Notes: generated from the letters alone by a model not told the origin. Shown: positions 1 through 11,008, counted from the stretch's first letter. The stretch: 64,000 nt of DNA from Aquipseudomonas guryensis (GCF_014164785.1 NZ_JACJFN010000001.1:1364001-1428000), one strand, 5' to 3'. Translations and numbers: made by a program.

Positions 1-185
1 CGAGCGAGACCGGTGTCGGCATGATCTGCCGTACCCATTGCTTCGAGAATGGACTGATCATGCGCGCCGTTGGCGACACCATGATCATCGCGCCGCCACT
101 GGTAATCAGCAAAAGTGAGATCGATGAGCTGATCGAAAAAGCACGCAAGTGCCTCGATCTCACCGCACGTGCAGTATTGGTCTGA
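1..185 (+). CDS. spuC: SpuC polyamine:pyruvate aminotransferase, C-terminal fragment
   Basis: Only the last 60 codons are present, read in the frame that starts at base 3 and stops with TGA at 183-185. The peptide begins SETGVGMICRTHCFENG and ends LTARAVLV, which is the C-terminal small-domain region of class-III PLP aminotransferases. SpuC moves an amino group from putrescine or other polyamines to pyruvate during polyamine catabolism. The catalytic lysine lies upstream of the window and cannot be checked. The call rests on the family-like C-terminus and on position, since spuC directly precedes spuD in pseudomonads. The 120-bp gap to spuD leaves room for a separate promoter. Confidence 0.8.
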   Translation, partial: SETGVGMICRTHCFENGLIMRAVGDTMIIAPPLVISKSEIDELIEKARKCLDLTARAVLV

Positions 186-230
186 GGCTTGAGCGACACG
201 CCAGACCTTGCCAGACTGCATGGTGCGTAG

Positions 231-1406
<1,176 letters not shown>

Positions 1407-1423
1407 GCAACAACAGCGACACC

Positions 1424-1447
1424 CTCCGGCGGGTGCTCCCGCCGGAG
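1424..1447 (+). promoter_or_regulatory. Perfect 10-bp hairpin between spuD and spuE
   Basis: CTCCGGCGGG at 1424-1433 pairs perfectly with CCCGCCGGAG at 1438-1447 across a TGCT loop. No T-run follows, so it is not a classical terminator. Its place 17 bases after the spuD stop suggests an mRNA-stabilising or partial-attenuation element that would make spuD more abundant than downstream genes, as is common behind periplasmic binding protein genes. The function is inference; the hairpin is seen directly. Confidence 0.6.
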
Positions 1448-1631
1448 ACCCGCCAGGAGGCTCATGTGCCATTTCCGTCTACCGTTCCACACGAGCCCCA
1501 CACAGCTCCGTGCGCGGGCGGCTGGGCGATTGGTCGGAGTTTCAGGGAGCCATTGTCAGGGACTGGCAGAACCCGTTTTCAAGCCCCTGGTCGTGCGTAA
1601 CGGCCTGAATAGCAACAATAAAGAGGACTGA

Positions 1632-2729
<1,098 letters not shown>

Positions 2730-2781
2730 GTCTTTTGCCCGGCCCGCGTGGCCGGGTTCCAATGTTCCAGGAGTTTTGCAA

Positions 2782-3936
2782 ATGGCCGTTGCCTCCAGCG
2801 CCTACAAGAAAGCCCTCGAGGGCAACCAGCAACCGAAAGAAGTGCTGGTTAAAATCGATCGCGTAACGAAGAAGTTCGACGAGACCATCGCCGTCGATGA
2901 CGTTTCGCTGACCATCAACAAAGGCGAGATCTTCGCCCTGCTCGGCGGCTCCGGCTCCGGCAAGTCGACCCTGCTGCGCATGCTCGCCGGCTTCGAGCGG
3001 CCGACCGAAGGGCGCATCCTGCTCGATGGTGTGGACATCACCGACATGCCGCCCTACGAGCGGCCGATCAACATGATGTTCCAGTCCTATGCACTGTTCC
3101 CGCACATGACTGTGGCGCAGAACATCGCCTTCGGCCTCAAGCAGGATGGCCTGCCCAAGGCCGAGATCGACGAGCGTGTGGCCGAGATGCTCAAGCTGGT
3201 GCACATGACCCAGTACGCTCGCCGCAAGCCGCACCAGCTGTCCGGTGGCCAGCGTCAGCGCGTGGCCCTGGCCCGTTCGCTGGCCAAGCGTCCCAAGCTG
3301 CTGCTGCTCGACGAACCGATGGGTGCTTTGGACAAGAAGCTGCGTTCGCAGATGCAGCTTGAGCTTGTCGAGATCATCGAGCGGGTCGGCGTAACCTGCG
3401 TCATGGTGACCCACGACCAGGAAGAGGCCATGACAATGGCCCAGCGCATTTCCATCATGCACCTCGGCTGGATCGCCCAAACCGGCAGCCCGATCGACAT
3501 CTATGAAACCCCGGCCAGCCGGCTGGTCTGCGAGTTCATTGGCAACGTCAACCTGTTCGACGGGGTGATCACCACCGACGAAACCGACCACGCCATCATC
3601 AGCTGCCCGCAGCTGGACAAGCCGATCTACATCGGCCACGGCGTGACCACCCGCGCCGAAGACAAGAAGGTCAGCTACGCCCTGCGTCCAGAAAAACTGC
3701 TGATGGCGACCACCCTGCCGGCCGACCACGAGCACCCGGAATACAACTGGTGCAACGGTACCGTGCATGACATCGCTTACCTCGGCGGCCACTCGGTGTA
3801 CCACGTCAAACTGACTTCCGGGCAGATCGTGCAGTGCTTCATTGCCAACGCCGAACGCCGTGGCAAGCGCCCGACCTGGGACGACGCCGTGGTGGTGTAC
3901 TGGGAAGACGATAGCGGCGTGGTACTGCAATCATGA
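2782..3936 (+). CDS. spuF: SpuF polyamine ABC transporter ATPase
   Basis: SpuF is a 384-residue PotA/PotG-type ATPase that powers polyamine import. The Walker A motif GGSGSGKST is at residues 55-63, followed by the LSGGQRQR signature, the Walker B segment LLLLDEP and the switch VMVTHDQEE. The C-terminal part from about residue 260 is the TOBE/MOP-like regulatory domain of the CUT1 class. ATG 2782 is preferred over the in-frame TTG at 2776 because AGGAG (2769-2773) is eight bases from the ATG. Its stop overlaps the spuG start (ATGA), indicating translational coupling of the membrane complex. Confidence 0.96.
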   Translation: MAVASSAYKKALEGNQQPKEVLVKIDRVTKKFDETIAVDDVSLTINKGEIFALLGGSGSGKSTLLRMLAGFERPTEGRILLDGVDITDMPPYERPINMMFQSYALFPHMTVAQNIAFGLKQDGLPKAEIDERVAEMLKLVHMTQYARRKPHQLSGGQRQRVALARSLAKRPKLLLLDEPMGALDKKLRSQMQLELVEIIERVGVTCVMVTHDQEEAMTMAQRISIMHLGWIAQTGSPIDIYETPASRLVCEFIGNVNLFDGVITTDETDHAIISCPQLDKPIYIGHGVTTRAEDKKVSYALRPEKLLMATTLPADHEHPEYNWCNGTVHDIAYLGGHSVYHVKLTSGQIVQCFIANAERRGKRPTWDDAVVVYWEDDSGVVLQS

Positions 3937-4841
3937 AAATCGGCAAACTGAAACGCTACCTGCCCACCGGGCGGCATGTCGTGATCGGCGTGCCGTTCCT
4001 CTGGCTGTTCCTGTTCTTCCTGCTGCCGTTCTTCATCGTCCTGAAGATCAGCTTCGCCGAAGCCGACGTGGCCATTCCGCCCTACACGGAAATCTACAGC
4101 TGGGCGGAAAACCAGCTGCAGATCGTGCTCAACCTGGGCAACTACATCTTCCTCAGCGAGGACGAGCTGTACCTGGCGGCCTACCTGGGCTCGCTGAAGA
4201 TGGCCACCATCAGCACGCTGCTGTGCCTGCTGATCGGCTATCCGATGGCCTATGCCATCGCGCGCGCCAGCAAGGAAATGCAGACCACCCTGCTGCTGCT
4301 GATCATGATGCCGACCTGGACCGCGATCCTGATCCGCGTCTATGCCTGGATGGGTATCCTCAGCAACAACGGCCTGCTCAATGGCTTCCTGCAAATGCTC
4401 GGCTTCATCGACGAGCCGCTGCAGATCCTCAACACCAACCTGGCGGTGTATATCGGCGTGGTCTATTCGTACCTGCCGTTCATGATCCTGCCGCTCTACG
4501 CCAACCTGGTGAAGCACGACCATAGCCTGCTGGAGGCCGCCTCGGATCTGGGGTCGAGCACCTTCAACAGCTTCTGGAAGATCACCGTGCCGCTGTCGAA
4601 GAACGGCATCGTCGCCGGCAGCATGCTGGTGTTCATTCCGGTGGTCGGCGAGTTCGTGATTCCCGAGCTGCTCGGCGGTCCGGAGACCCTGATGATCGGC
4701 AAGGTGTTGTGGCAGGAGTTCTTCAACAACCGCGACTGGCCGGTGGCATCCGCCCTGGCAGTGGTCATGCTGGCGATCCTTATCGTGCCCATCATTCTGT
4801 TCAACCGTAACCAGGCTAAAGAGATGGAGGGCCGCGCATGA
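3933..4841 (+). CDS. spuG: SpuG polyamine ABC permease (PotH type)
   Basis: This 302-residue inner-membrane protein is the first of two permease subunits. A leading transmembrane helix (near VVIGVPFLWLFLFFLLPFFI) precedes a large periplasmic loop and five further helices. The ABC permease EAA loop is visible at LLEAASDLGSSTFNSFWKIT, which contacts SpuF. The gene overlaps both neighbours by four bases (ATGA), so spuF, spuG and spuH should be made in matched amounts. Confidence 0.95.
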   Translation: MKIGKLKRYLPTGRHVVIGVPFLWLFLFFLLPFFIVLKISFAEADVAIPPYTEIYSWAENQLQIVLNLGNYIFLSEDELYLAAYLGSLKMATISTLLCLLIGYPMAYAIARASKEMQTTLLLLIMMPTWTAILIRVYAWMGILSNNGLLNGFLQMLGFIDEPLQILNTNLAVYIGVVYSYLPFMILPLYANLVKHDHSLLEAASDLGSSTFNSFWKITVPLSKNGIVAGSMLVFIPVVGEFVIPELLGGPETLMIGKVLWQEFFNNRDWPVASALAVVMLAILIVPIILFNRNQAKEMEGRA

Positions 4842-5701
4842 AACGCTTCAGCTTCTCCAACTTCATGCTCTGGGCCGGCCTGGCCTTTATCTACCTGCCC
4901 ATGCTGATCATGGTCATCTACTCCTTCAACGCCTCCAAGCTGGTGACGGTGTGGGGTGGCTGGTCGCTGAAGTGGTATGCCGGCCTGCTCGACAACAACC
5001 AGCTGATGGGCTCGGTGCTGCGTTCCCTGGAGATCGCCTGCTACACGGCGATCGCCGCGGTGGCACTGGGTACCGTGGCTGCCTTCGTGCTGACTCGGGT
5101 TACCCGCTTCAAGGGTCGCACGCTGTTCGGTGGCCTGGTCACCGCACCGCTGGTGATGCCGGAAGTGATCACTGGTCTGTCGCTGCTGCTGTTGTTCGTG
5201 GCGATGGCCCAGCTGATCGGCTGGCCGGCCGAGCGTGGCGTGCTGACCATCTGGATCGCCCACACCACCTTCTGCTCGGCCTATGTGGCGGTGGTGGTGT
5301 CGGCGCGTCTGCGTGAGCTGGATCTGTCCATCGAAGAAGCGGCGATGGACCTGGGTGCCAAGCCGTGGAAGGTGTTCTTCCTGATCACCATCCCGATGAT
5401 CGCGCCATCGCTGGCGGCGGGCGGCATGATGTCCTTCGCCCTGTCGCTGGACGACCTGGTGCTGGCTAGCTTCGTCTCCGGTCCGGGCTCGACCACCCTG
5501 CCGATGGAAGTGTTCTCCGCCGTGCGCCTGGGCGTGAAGCCGGAAATCAACGCGGTGGCCAGCCTGATCCTGCTGACCGTGTCGATCTTCACCTTCTTCG
5601 CCTGGTACTTCGCCCGCCGCGCCGAGGAAAAGCGCAAGCGTGCGATCCAGCAGGCCATGGAAGAAACCACCAGCGAAACCTGGTCGGCCAAGGCCGCCTG
5701 A
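4838..5701 (+). CDS. spuH: SpuH polyamine ABC permease (PotI type)
   Basis: SpuH is the 287-residue partner permease of SpuG. It has about six transmembrane helices and the EAA loop IEEAAMDLGAKPWKVFFLIT. The C-terminal tail (ARRAEEKRKRA and beyond) is charged and cytoplasmic. It is the last gene of the spu unit; a strong intrinsic terminator begins 18 bases after the stop. The length and the presence of both permeases match the five-component PotFGHI-like importer. Confidence 0.95.
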   Translation: MKRFSFSNFMLWAGLAFIYLPMLIMVIYSFNASKLVTVWGGWSLKWYAGLLDNNQLMGSVLRSLEIACYTAIAAVALGTVAAFVLTRVTRFKGRTLFGGLVTAPLVMPEVITGLSLLLLFVAMAQLIGWPAERGVLTIWIAHTTFCSAYVAVVVSARLRELDLSIEEAAMDLGAKPWKVFFLITIPMIAPSLAAGGMMSFALSLDDLVLASFVSGPGSTTLPMEVFSAVRLGVKPEINAVASLILLTVSIFTFFAWYFARRAEEKRKRAIQQAMEETTSETWSAKAA

Positions 5702-5718
5702 GTCTCGCAGGCAACACG

Positions 5719-5752
5719 GCAAAAGGGTCACTTCGGTGGCCCTTTTGCTTTT
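5719..5752 (+). terminator. Intrinsic terminator of spuDEFGH (copy 1 of a 38-bp direct repeat)
   Basis: GCAAAAGGGTCAC pairs with GTGGCCCTTTTGC across a TTCG tetraloop (one G-U pair) and is followed by TTTT. The stem is flanked by A and T runs, so it can work in both directions. The 38 bases 5719-5756 recur exactly at 6770-6807, on the far side of the next gene. Confidence 0.9.
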
Positions 5753-5779
5753 CTGCGTTTAGCTGTTCAGCGGGAAAAT

Positions 5780-5830
5780 GGGACTGATTTATTTTTCAGT
5801 TGATGGCTTTCTGATAAATAAATCAGTCCC
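5780..5830. repeat. 20-bp inverted repeat, REP-like palindrome
   Basis: The arm GGGACTGATTTATTTTTCAG (5780-5799) is the reverse complement of 5811-5830 except for one base, with an 11-base loop. No single-sided T-run follows. The arm resembles the GGGACTGATTTATTT-type repeats that I recall as abundant in gammaproteobacteria and linked to REP-associated Y1 transposases; that link is from memory. It sits between the spu terminator and the AT-richer gene and may mark how that gene arrived. Confidence 0.65.
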
Positions 5831-5955
5831 CTTTGATTATTCTTCAAGTGATGCAGGAGGCCCTGGCAGCATGCTGCACCCGCTTCAATTCAATAACCCT
5901 GTTGCACTCAGCTCCTGTAACAGTCCCTCAAAATGAATGGAATCTTAAATACACG

Positions 5956-6759
5956 ATGAAATTCTTTATATTTTTTGTGCTTGCCGCGCTTGGTTTGATC
6001 GCGCAACCAGCATTGGCGAACTATCCGTGCCCGGGTGGCCCCGGGCCTGGTGAACAGCAAATCGGCGTTGGCGGTGGCTCCCATGGAATTGCCGCTGTTC
6101 CTCTGTGTGTGGCAACCGGTGGGGGTGGTGATAGCGCTGGCGGTGGCGGTGGGTATGCTGGCTATAGATGTGATGGCTGCAATATTTTTGCCGACCCCGC
6201 CCCGCCCAGTTACGACGCCATGAGCATCGCCATCAATGAGCAGGCGGCCAAAAACGCAGAAATCCAGAAGCAAATGCTGGAAGCCGAAGCAAACCTGCAA
6301 AAGCTGGAAGCGGATCCGGATTACCAACGCTACAAGCAGGGGGAATGGAAAATATTTCAGGGTAAGAAGGATTCGGCACCCGGAGAAAATTGCGTTGCCA
6401 TGTGGAGCAAAGAGGGGGGCGCGGTCAGTATTGTCGGTCCTGGAAAGGCCTATCAGGGCGGTATGCTGATCTTCTGGAGCGCGGATATTCCTAGACCATC
6501 GAACACGCAAACTGTAGCGGTGACGCTTAAACAGTCGAAGTATCAAGCGCAGTCGGTGAACGCGTTGAATTTTTCGGTACCGAATATTCCGGCCGGTGCG
6601 ATTGGCCTGACAGTACCGAACATTGACGCAGCGCTGAACACGATGCTGGATGTTGAGCATTTCATCGTTGAGATGGGGGCGCGTGCTGTTGCAGATATCG
6701 ATTGGACCGATGGCTTGGCGGCGCGTGCTCAGCTGTATCAATGCGTCAGTAACCGCTAG
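5956..6759 (+). CDS. Secreted glycine-rich protein of unknown function
   Basis: I do not recognise the family. The 267-residue product starts with a clear Sec signal peptide (MKFFIFFVLAALGLIAQPAL, cleavage near ALA-N). A Gly-rich, Cys-containing stretch follows (roughly residues 22-75, with two GGGG runs and CDGC). Next comes a charged helical segment (about 90-120, AAKNAEIQKQMLEAEANLQK) that could form a short coiled coil, then a C-terminal domain of about 140 residues. I chose ATG 5956 because the signal peptide begins there; the frame is open from 5833 and the ribosome binding site is weak. Base composition is visibly AT-richer than the flanking genes and codon use is less biased, which suggests transfer. 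It stands alone between two identical terminators. Confidence 0.75.
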   Translation: MKFFIFFVLAALGLIAQPALANYPCPGGPGPGEQQIGVGGGSHGIAAVPLCVATGGGGDSAGGGGGYAGYRCDGCNIFADPAPPSYDAMSIAINEQAAKNAEIQKQMLEAEANLQKLEADPDYQRYKQGEWKIFQGKKDSAPGENCVAMWSKEGGAVSIVGPGKAYQGGMLIFWSADIPRPSNTQTVAVTLKQSKYQAQSVNALNFSVPNIPAGAIGLTVPNIDAALNTMLDVEHFIVEMGARAVADIDWTDGLAARAQLYQCVSNR

Positions 6760-6769
6760 CGGTAACAGT

Positions 6770-6803
6770 GCAAAAGGGTCACTTCGGTGGCCCTTTTGCT
6801 TTT
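6770..6803. terminator. Intrinsic terminator, copy 2 of the spuH terminator
   Basis: This is an exact copy of the hairpin behind spuH, with the same TTCG loop and trailing TTTTCTGC. It starts 11 bases after the stop of the secreted protein gene and ends 14 bases before the stop of the convergent FAD oxidase, so it serves both. Shared flanking bases (TGTTCAG a few bases further on in both copies) suggest duplication of an original terminator. Confidence 0.88.
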
Positions 6804-6816
6804 CTGCATGCGTTGT

Positions 6817-8208
6817 TCAGGGGCTGGTGGCTGGGTAGTAGGCATCCCACAGTGCATTGCGGAACTTGTAGCCGGGGTCAAACCGCTGCTTGAGGGCGAA
6901 AAGCTCGGGCGCGCGTGGGTAGGCGGCAAGGAACTGCTCGCGGCTGGCGTGGATCTGGTAGGGCAGGTAGTAGCGCCCGCCGCAGGCCAGGGCGGCATCG
7001 ATCAGGGCGCGGGTCCAGGCGGCGGCGCGTTCGCGTTCTGCAGTGGAGGTGCCCTGGCGGTAGTACAGCACCAGGGCGAAAACTTCCTCCGGAGCCCAGG
7101 CCAGCAGGGTGCCGGGATCGGCCTTGGCGTGGCGGATCGAGACATTGAGCAGGTTGGCCTGGTGCTCGTCGGTCAGTCGCGCCAGCTCGCCAACGAAGCG
7201 CTCCAACTGCGCCGGCGGCACGAAGTACTCCTGCAGCACATAGCTGAAGTCAGGTCCGGAAAGCGGCTGCAGCTCGCGTACATCCAGGCTGGCCTCGTGG
7301 TTGCGCCACTGCACCTTGGCGCCACGGAATAGCAGCGGGTCGATGGCGGCCTCGCGCAGCTTGATCCCGGCCTCGCCGCTGCCGCTCAGGCGGATACCCG
7401 TCTGCTGCAGGCGGTAACTGCGGTCGCTTGGCGTCAGGCGCGCAGTCTCGCTCAGCGGCTGCTCGCTGCGCCGGTAGGACACCGCGCGCACCGTGTCGAA
7501 ATCGTCCGGATAGAGGATGCCGTTGTGCAGCACCAGATCCGCCTGGCCCTGCACTTCGCGCTGGAACCAGGGACGGTACTCGGCCAGCGGCATGACCCGG
7601 CTCTCGCGGGCGATGCGGCTGTTTTCGGCCAGGCCGAGGGTAGCCTCGACTATCACGCCGAGGCCGCCATAGCCGCCGATGGCGCCGTAGAACAGCTCGT
7701 GGTTATGGCTCGGGCTGGCCTCGACCAGGCTGCCATCGGCCAGTACCAGGCGCAGGGCGCGCACCGAGCCCACCAGCGGTCCTTCGCCGACATAGCGGCC
7801 ATGCACGTTGACCGACAGCGAGCCGCCGACGCTGAAGTTGGCGTAGGACTGCATGATCTGCGGCGACAGGTCGTAAGGGTCGATGTACTCGAGGATCTCG
7901 CGCCAGCTGATACCGGTCTGCACGCGGATCTCCCGGCGCTCGGCGGAGAACCCCAGCACTTCGTCGAAGTCGCGCATGTCCAGCTGCAGCGCGCCGGCGC
8001 TGGCGGTCTGTCCGCCCATGCTGTAGCGCCCGCCAGCGATGCTGATCGGCCCGTCATGCTGGCGCACCGCGTCGATGATCTGTTGTAGCTCGATGGGGGC
8101 GAGCACGCGCTCGACCTCGATCGGATTGAGGCCGGTGACGTCATTGACGATTTCGCTAGCGCTGGCTGGCAGTGCAGCGAGTGCCAGGAGAAACAGGAAG
8201 GGGCGCAT
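6817..8208 (-). CDS. Exported FAD-linked oxidase (VAO/PCMH fold)
   Basis: This 463-residue protein belongs to the FAD-binding PCMH (BBE/GLO-like) oxidoreductases. The FAD-binding half shows ISIAGGRYSMGGQ (about residues 55-67) and the SVGGSLSVNVHGR and GAIGGYGGLGVIVEATL segments typical of sugar-acid and alditol-type oxidases. A signal peptide (MRPFLFLLALAALPASAS) points to the periplasm, which is unusual but known in this family. The C-terminus ends with the FDPGYKFRN motif often seen in VAO substrate domains. The substrate cannot be told from the sequence. It is transcribed with ptsP and rppH (28 bases after ptsP), so it may be read through from that unit. Confidence 0.82.
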   Translation of the reverse strand: MRPFLFLLALAALPASASEIVNDVTGLNPIEVERVLAPIELQQIIDAVRQHDGPISIAGGRYSMGGQTASAGALQLDMRDFDEVLGFSAERREIRVQTGISWREILEYIDPYDLSPQIMQSYANFSVGGSLSVNVHGRYVGEGPLVGSVRALRLVLADGSLVEASPSHNHELFYGAIGGYGGLGVIVEATLGLAENSRIARESRVMPLAEYRPWFQREVQGQADLVLHNGILYPDDFDTVRAVSYRRSEQPLSETARLTPSDRSYRLQQTGIRLSGSGEAGIKLREAAIDPLLFRGAKVQWRNHEASLDVRELQPLSGPDFSYVLQEYFVPPAQLERFVGELARLTDEHQANLLNVSIRHAKADPGTLLAWAPEEVFALVLYYRQGTSTAERERAAAWTRALIDAALACGGRYYLPYQIHASREQFLAAYPRAPELFALKQRFDPGYKFRNALWDAYYPATSP

Positions 8209-8236
8209 GAACTGTCCTTGTTCGGAGCGCGGCGGA

Positions 8237-10516
8237 TCAGCTTTGGATGGTCGCCGCCGGATTGATCACCCGGCCCAGGCCGAGGTTGCGCAAGGCCAGG
8301 TGCAGGGTACTGTGGATCACCTGCGGGTTGTCCATGCGCAGCAGCTGGTCGAGGATCTCGCTGGCCTTGCTCATGCTGATCTGGCGCAGCAGCCATTTCA
8401 CTTTCGGCAGGTTGGTGGCGTTCATCGACAGGCTGTCGAAGCCCATCGCCAGCAGCAATACAGCTGCCGCCGGGTCGCCAGCCATCTCGCCGCAGATGCT
8501 CACCGGCTTGCCTTCGGCATGGGCTCCGGCGATCACCAGGGTCAGCGCGTGCAGCACCGCCGGGTGGAGGAAGTCGTAGAGATCGGCGACCCGCGGGTTG
8601 TTGCGGTCGACGGCCAGCAGATACTGGGTCAGGTCATTCGAGCCGACCGAGAGGAAGTCGACCTGACGCGCCAGGTCGCGTACCTGATAGACCGCGGCGG
8701 GAATTTCGATCATCACGCCGACCGGCGGCAGCGGGACATCGACGCCTTCGTCGCGCACTTCGCCCCAGGCGCGGTGGATCAGGTGCAGGGCCTCTTCCAG
8801 CTCCTGAATGCCGGAAATCATCGGCAGCAGGATGCGCAGGTTGTTCAGCCCTTCGCTGGCCTTGAGCATGGCGCGAATCTGAACCAGGAAGATTTCCGGG
8901 TGGTCGAGGGTGATGCGGATGCCGCGCCAGCCAAGGAAGGGGTTGTCTTCCTTGATCGGGAAGTAGCTCAGCGCCTTGTCGCCGCCGATATCCAGGGTGC
9001 GCATGGTCACCGGCAACGGATGGAAGGCGGCCAACTGCTCGCGGTAGGTGGCCAGTTGTTCCTTCTCGCTGGGGAAACGCTCGCCATTCATGAACGGCAC
9101 TTCCGTGCGGTACAGGCCGACGCCTTCGGCGCCGCGCTCCTGGGCGCGTTTTACATCGGCCAGCAGGCCGGTGTTGACCCACAGCGGCATGCGCTGGCCG
9201 TCGAGGGTTTCGCACGGTAGTTCACGCAGGGCATCGAGGCCCTGGGCCAGCTGGCGCTCCTCCTCGACCACTTCGGCATATTGCTTGCGCAGCAGCTCGC
9301 TGGGGTTGGTGAAGACTTCACCGTGGTAACCGTCGACGATCAGCTGGATGCCGTCGACCTTGGAGTAGGGCAGGTCGACCACGCCCATGACCGTGGGAAT
9401 ACCCATGGCACGGGCAAGAATGGCCACATGCGAGTTGCCCGAGCCCTGTACCGAGATCAGGCCGACCAGCTTGCCTTCCGGCACTTCGCCGAGCATCGCT
9501 GGCGACAGCTCCTCGCTGACCAGAATGGTGTTGTCCTGGTACACCAGGCTCTGCTTGCGCTCTTCCTGCAGGTAGGCGAGCAGGCGGCGGCCGAGGTCGC
9601 GCACATCCGCAGCGCGCTCGCGCAGGTAGGCATCGTCCATCAGTTCGAAGCGGTTGACGTGCTCGTTGACCACCTGGCGCAGGGCGCCCTGGGCCCACTG
9701 GCCGGTCTTGATGATGGTGGTCACTTCGCTGCCGAGGGCGGCGTCTTCGAGCATCATCAGGTAGACGTCGAACAGCGCGCGTTCTTCCTTGCGCAGCTGG
9801 GTGGCGAGCTTGGCCGACAGGGAGTGCATGTCGGCACGCACGCCGACCAGGGCATTGTTGAACAGCTTGAGCTCGGCCTCGATATCAGCGACGGCCTTGT
9901 CCGGCACCACGTCCAGGTCGGCTGGTGGCAGCACCACCACCGCGGTACCCACGGCGGCCCCCGGCGCTCCCGGTACACCAACGAAGCGGGCTTCCTGGAT
10001 GCCTTTGCCCTGCTTGCCCAGGCCGCGGATCGAACCGGTGGCTTCGGCATGGGCGATAACCCCGGCGAGCTGGGCGCTCATGGTGACCAGGAAGGCTTCT
10101 TCGCCCTCGTCGAACTGGCGGCGCTCCTTTTGCTGCACCACCAAAACGCCCATTACCCGGCGGTGGTGAATGATCGGTGCGCCGAGGAAGGAGGCGTAGC
10201 GCTCCTCACCGGTCTCGGCGAAGTAGCGGTAGCGCGGGTGATCGGCGGCGTTTTCGAGGTTGAGCGGCTCCTCGCGGGTCCCCACCAGGCCGACCAGGCC
10301 CTCGTTGGGCGCCATGCTGACCTTGCCGATGGAGCGCTTGTTGAGGCCGTCGGTGGCCATCAGCACGAAGCGGTTTGACTCCGGGTCAAGCAGGTAAACC
10401 GAGCAGACCTGGCTGCCCATGGCCTCTTTCACCCGCTGCACAATAATCGTCAGCGCCGCCTTGAGATCCTTGGCGGCGTTCACTTCCTGGACGATCTTGC
10501 GCAGCGTGTTGAGCAT
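8237..10516 (-). CDS. ptsP: PtsP, nitrogen PTS enzyme I (EI-Ntr)
   Basis: PtsP autophosphorylates with PEP and passes phosphate to NPr and then EIIA-Ntr, a regulatory chain linked to nitrogen and potassium status. The 759 residues are usual for the family. An N-terminal GAF domain occupies about residues 1-160. The phospho-histidine domain carries the active His363 in GSGNSHVAILA, and the PEP-binding barrel ends with LSVGSNDLTQY and the catalytic cysteine in SICGEMAGD. It lies 12 bases downstream of rppH, the common gammaproteobacterial pairing. The usual next neighbours, lgt and thyA, are not downstream here but about 22 kb away in the opposite orientation. Confidence 0.97.
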   Translation of the reverse strand: MLNTLRKIVQEVNAAKDLKAALTIIVQRVKEAMGSQVCSVYLLDPESNRFVLMATDGLNKRSIGKVSMAPNEGLVGLVGTREEPLNLENAADHPRYRYFAETGEERYASFLGAPIIHHRRVMGVLVVQQKERRQFDEGEEAFLVTMSAQLAGVIAHAEATGSIRGLGKQGKGIQEARFVGVPGAPGAAVGTAVVVLPPADLDVVPDKAVADIEAELKLFNNALVGVRADMHSLSAKLATQLRKEERALFDVYLMMLEDAALGSEVTTIIKTGQWAQGALRQVVNEHVNRFELMDDAYLRERAADVRDLGRRLLAYLQEERKQSLVYQDNTILVSEELSPAMLGEVPEGKLVGLISVQGSGNSHVAILARAMGIPTVMGVVDLPYSKVDGIQLIVDGYHGEVFTNPSELLRKQYAEVVEEERQLAQGLDALRELPCETLDGQRMPLWVNTGLLADVKRAQERGAEGVGLYRTEVPFMNGERFPSEKEQLATYREQLAAFHPLPVTMRTLDIGGDKALSYFPIKEDNPFLGWRGIRITLDHPEIFLVQIRAMLKASEGLNNLRILLPMISGIQELEEALHLIHRAWGEVRDEGVDVPLPPVGVMIEIPAAVYQVRDLARQVDFLSVGSNDLTQYLLAVDRNNPRVADLYDFLHPAVLHALTLVIAGAHAEGKPVSICGEMAGDPAAAVLLLAMGFDSLSMNATNLPKVKWLLRQISMSKASEILDQLLRMDNPQVIHSTLHLALRNLGLGRVINPAATIQS

Positions 10517-10528
10517 GCTTGCTTTCCG

Positions 10529-11008
10529 TCAGTCGCGCGCCAGCAGGCGCGGGGCTAATTCCTTGAGGGCGCGCCGATAGACTTCGCGCTTGAACGTGAC
10601 GACCTGACCCAGCGGGTACCAGTAGCTGACCCAGCGCCAGCCGTCGAACTCCGGCTTGCCGGTCAGATCCATGCGTACCCGGTTCTCGTCGCCGGTCAGG
10701 CGCAGGAGAAACCACTTTTGCTTCTGGCCGATGCACAGCGGCTGGCTGTGCGTGCGCACCAGGCGCTGCGGCAGACGATAACGCAACCAGCCCCGGGTGC
10801 AGGCGAGAATCTTCACATCCTGCTCTTCGAGACCGACTTCTTCATTCAGTTCCCGGTACAGCGCCTGCTCCGGCGACTCCTGCGGATTGATCCCGCCTTG
10901 CGGGAACTGCCAGGCATCCTGGTTGATCCGCCGTGCCCAGAGCACCTGGCCAACATCATTGGTCAGGATGATGCCGACATTGGGGCGAAAACCATCGGAA
11001 TCGATCAC
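10529..11008 (-). CDS. rppH: RppH RNA pyrophosphohydrolase (Nudix)
   Basis: RppH removes pyrophosphate from 5' triphosphate mRNA and so triggers RNase E decay. The Nudix box is [22 protein letters not shown], with the catalytic REXXEE glutamates. The protein is 159 residues from the GTG at 11008 (reading [15 protein letters not shown]), the family length. The frame continues upstream to 11272 but that part reads as low-similarity, cysteine-rich shadow sequence. The gene is divergent from the HAD phosphatase and leads the rppH-ptsP unit. Confidence 0.95.
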   Translation of the reverse strand: MIDSDGFRPNVGIILTNDVGQVLWARRINQDAWQFPQGGINPQESPEQALYRELNEEVGLEEQDVKILACTRGWLRYRLPQRLVRTHSQPLCIGQKQKWFLLRLTGDENRVRMDLTGKPEFDGWRWVSYWYPLGQVVTFKREVYRRALKELAPRLLARD

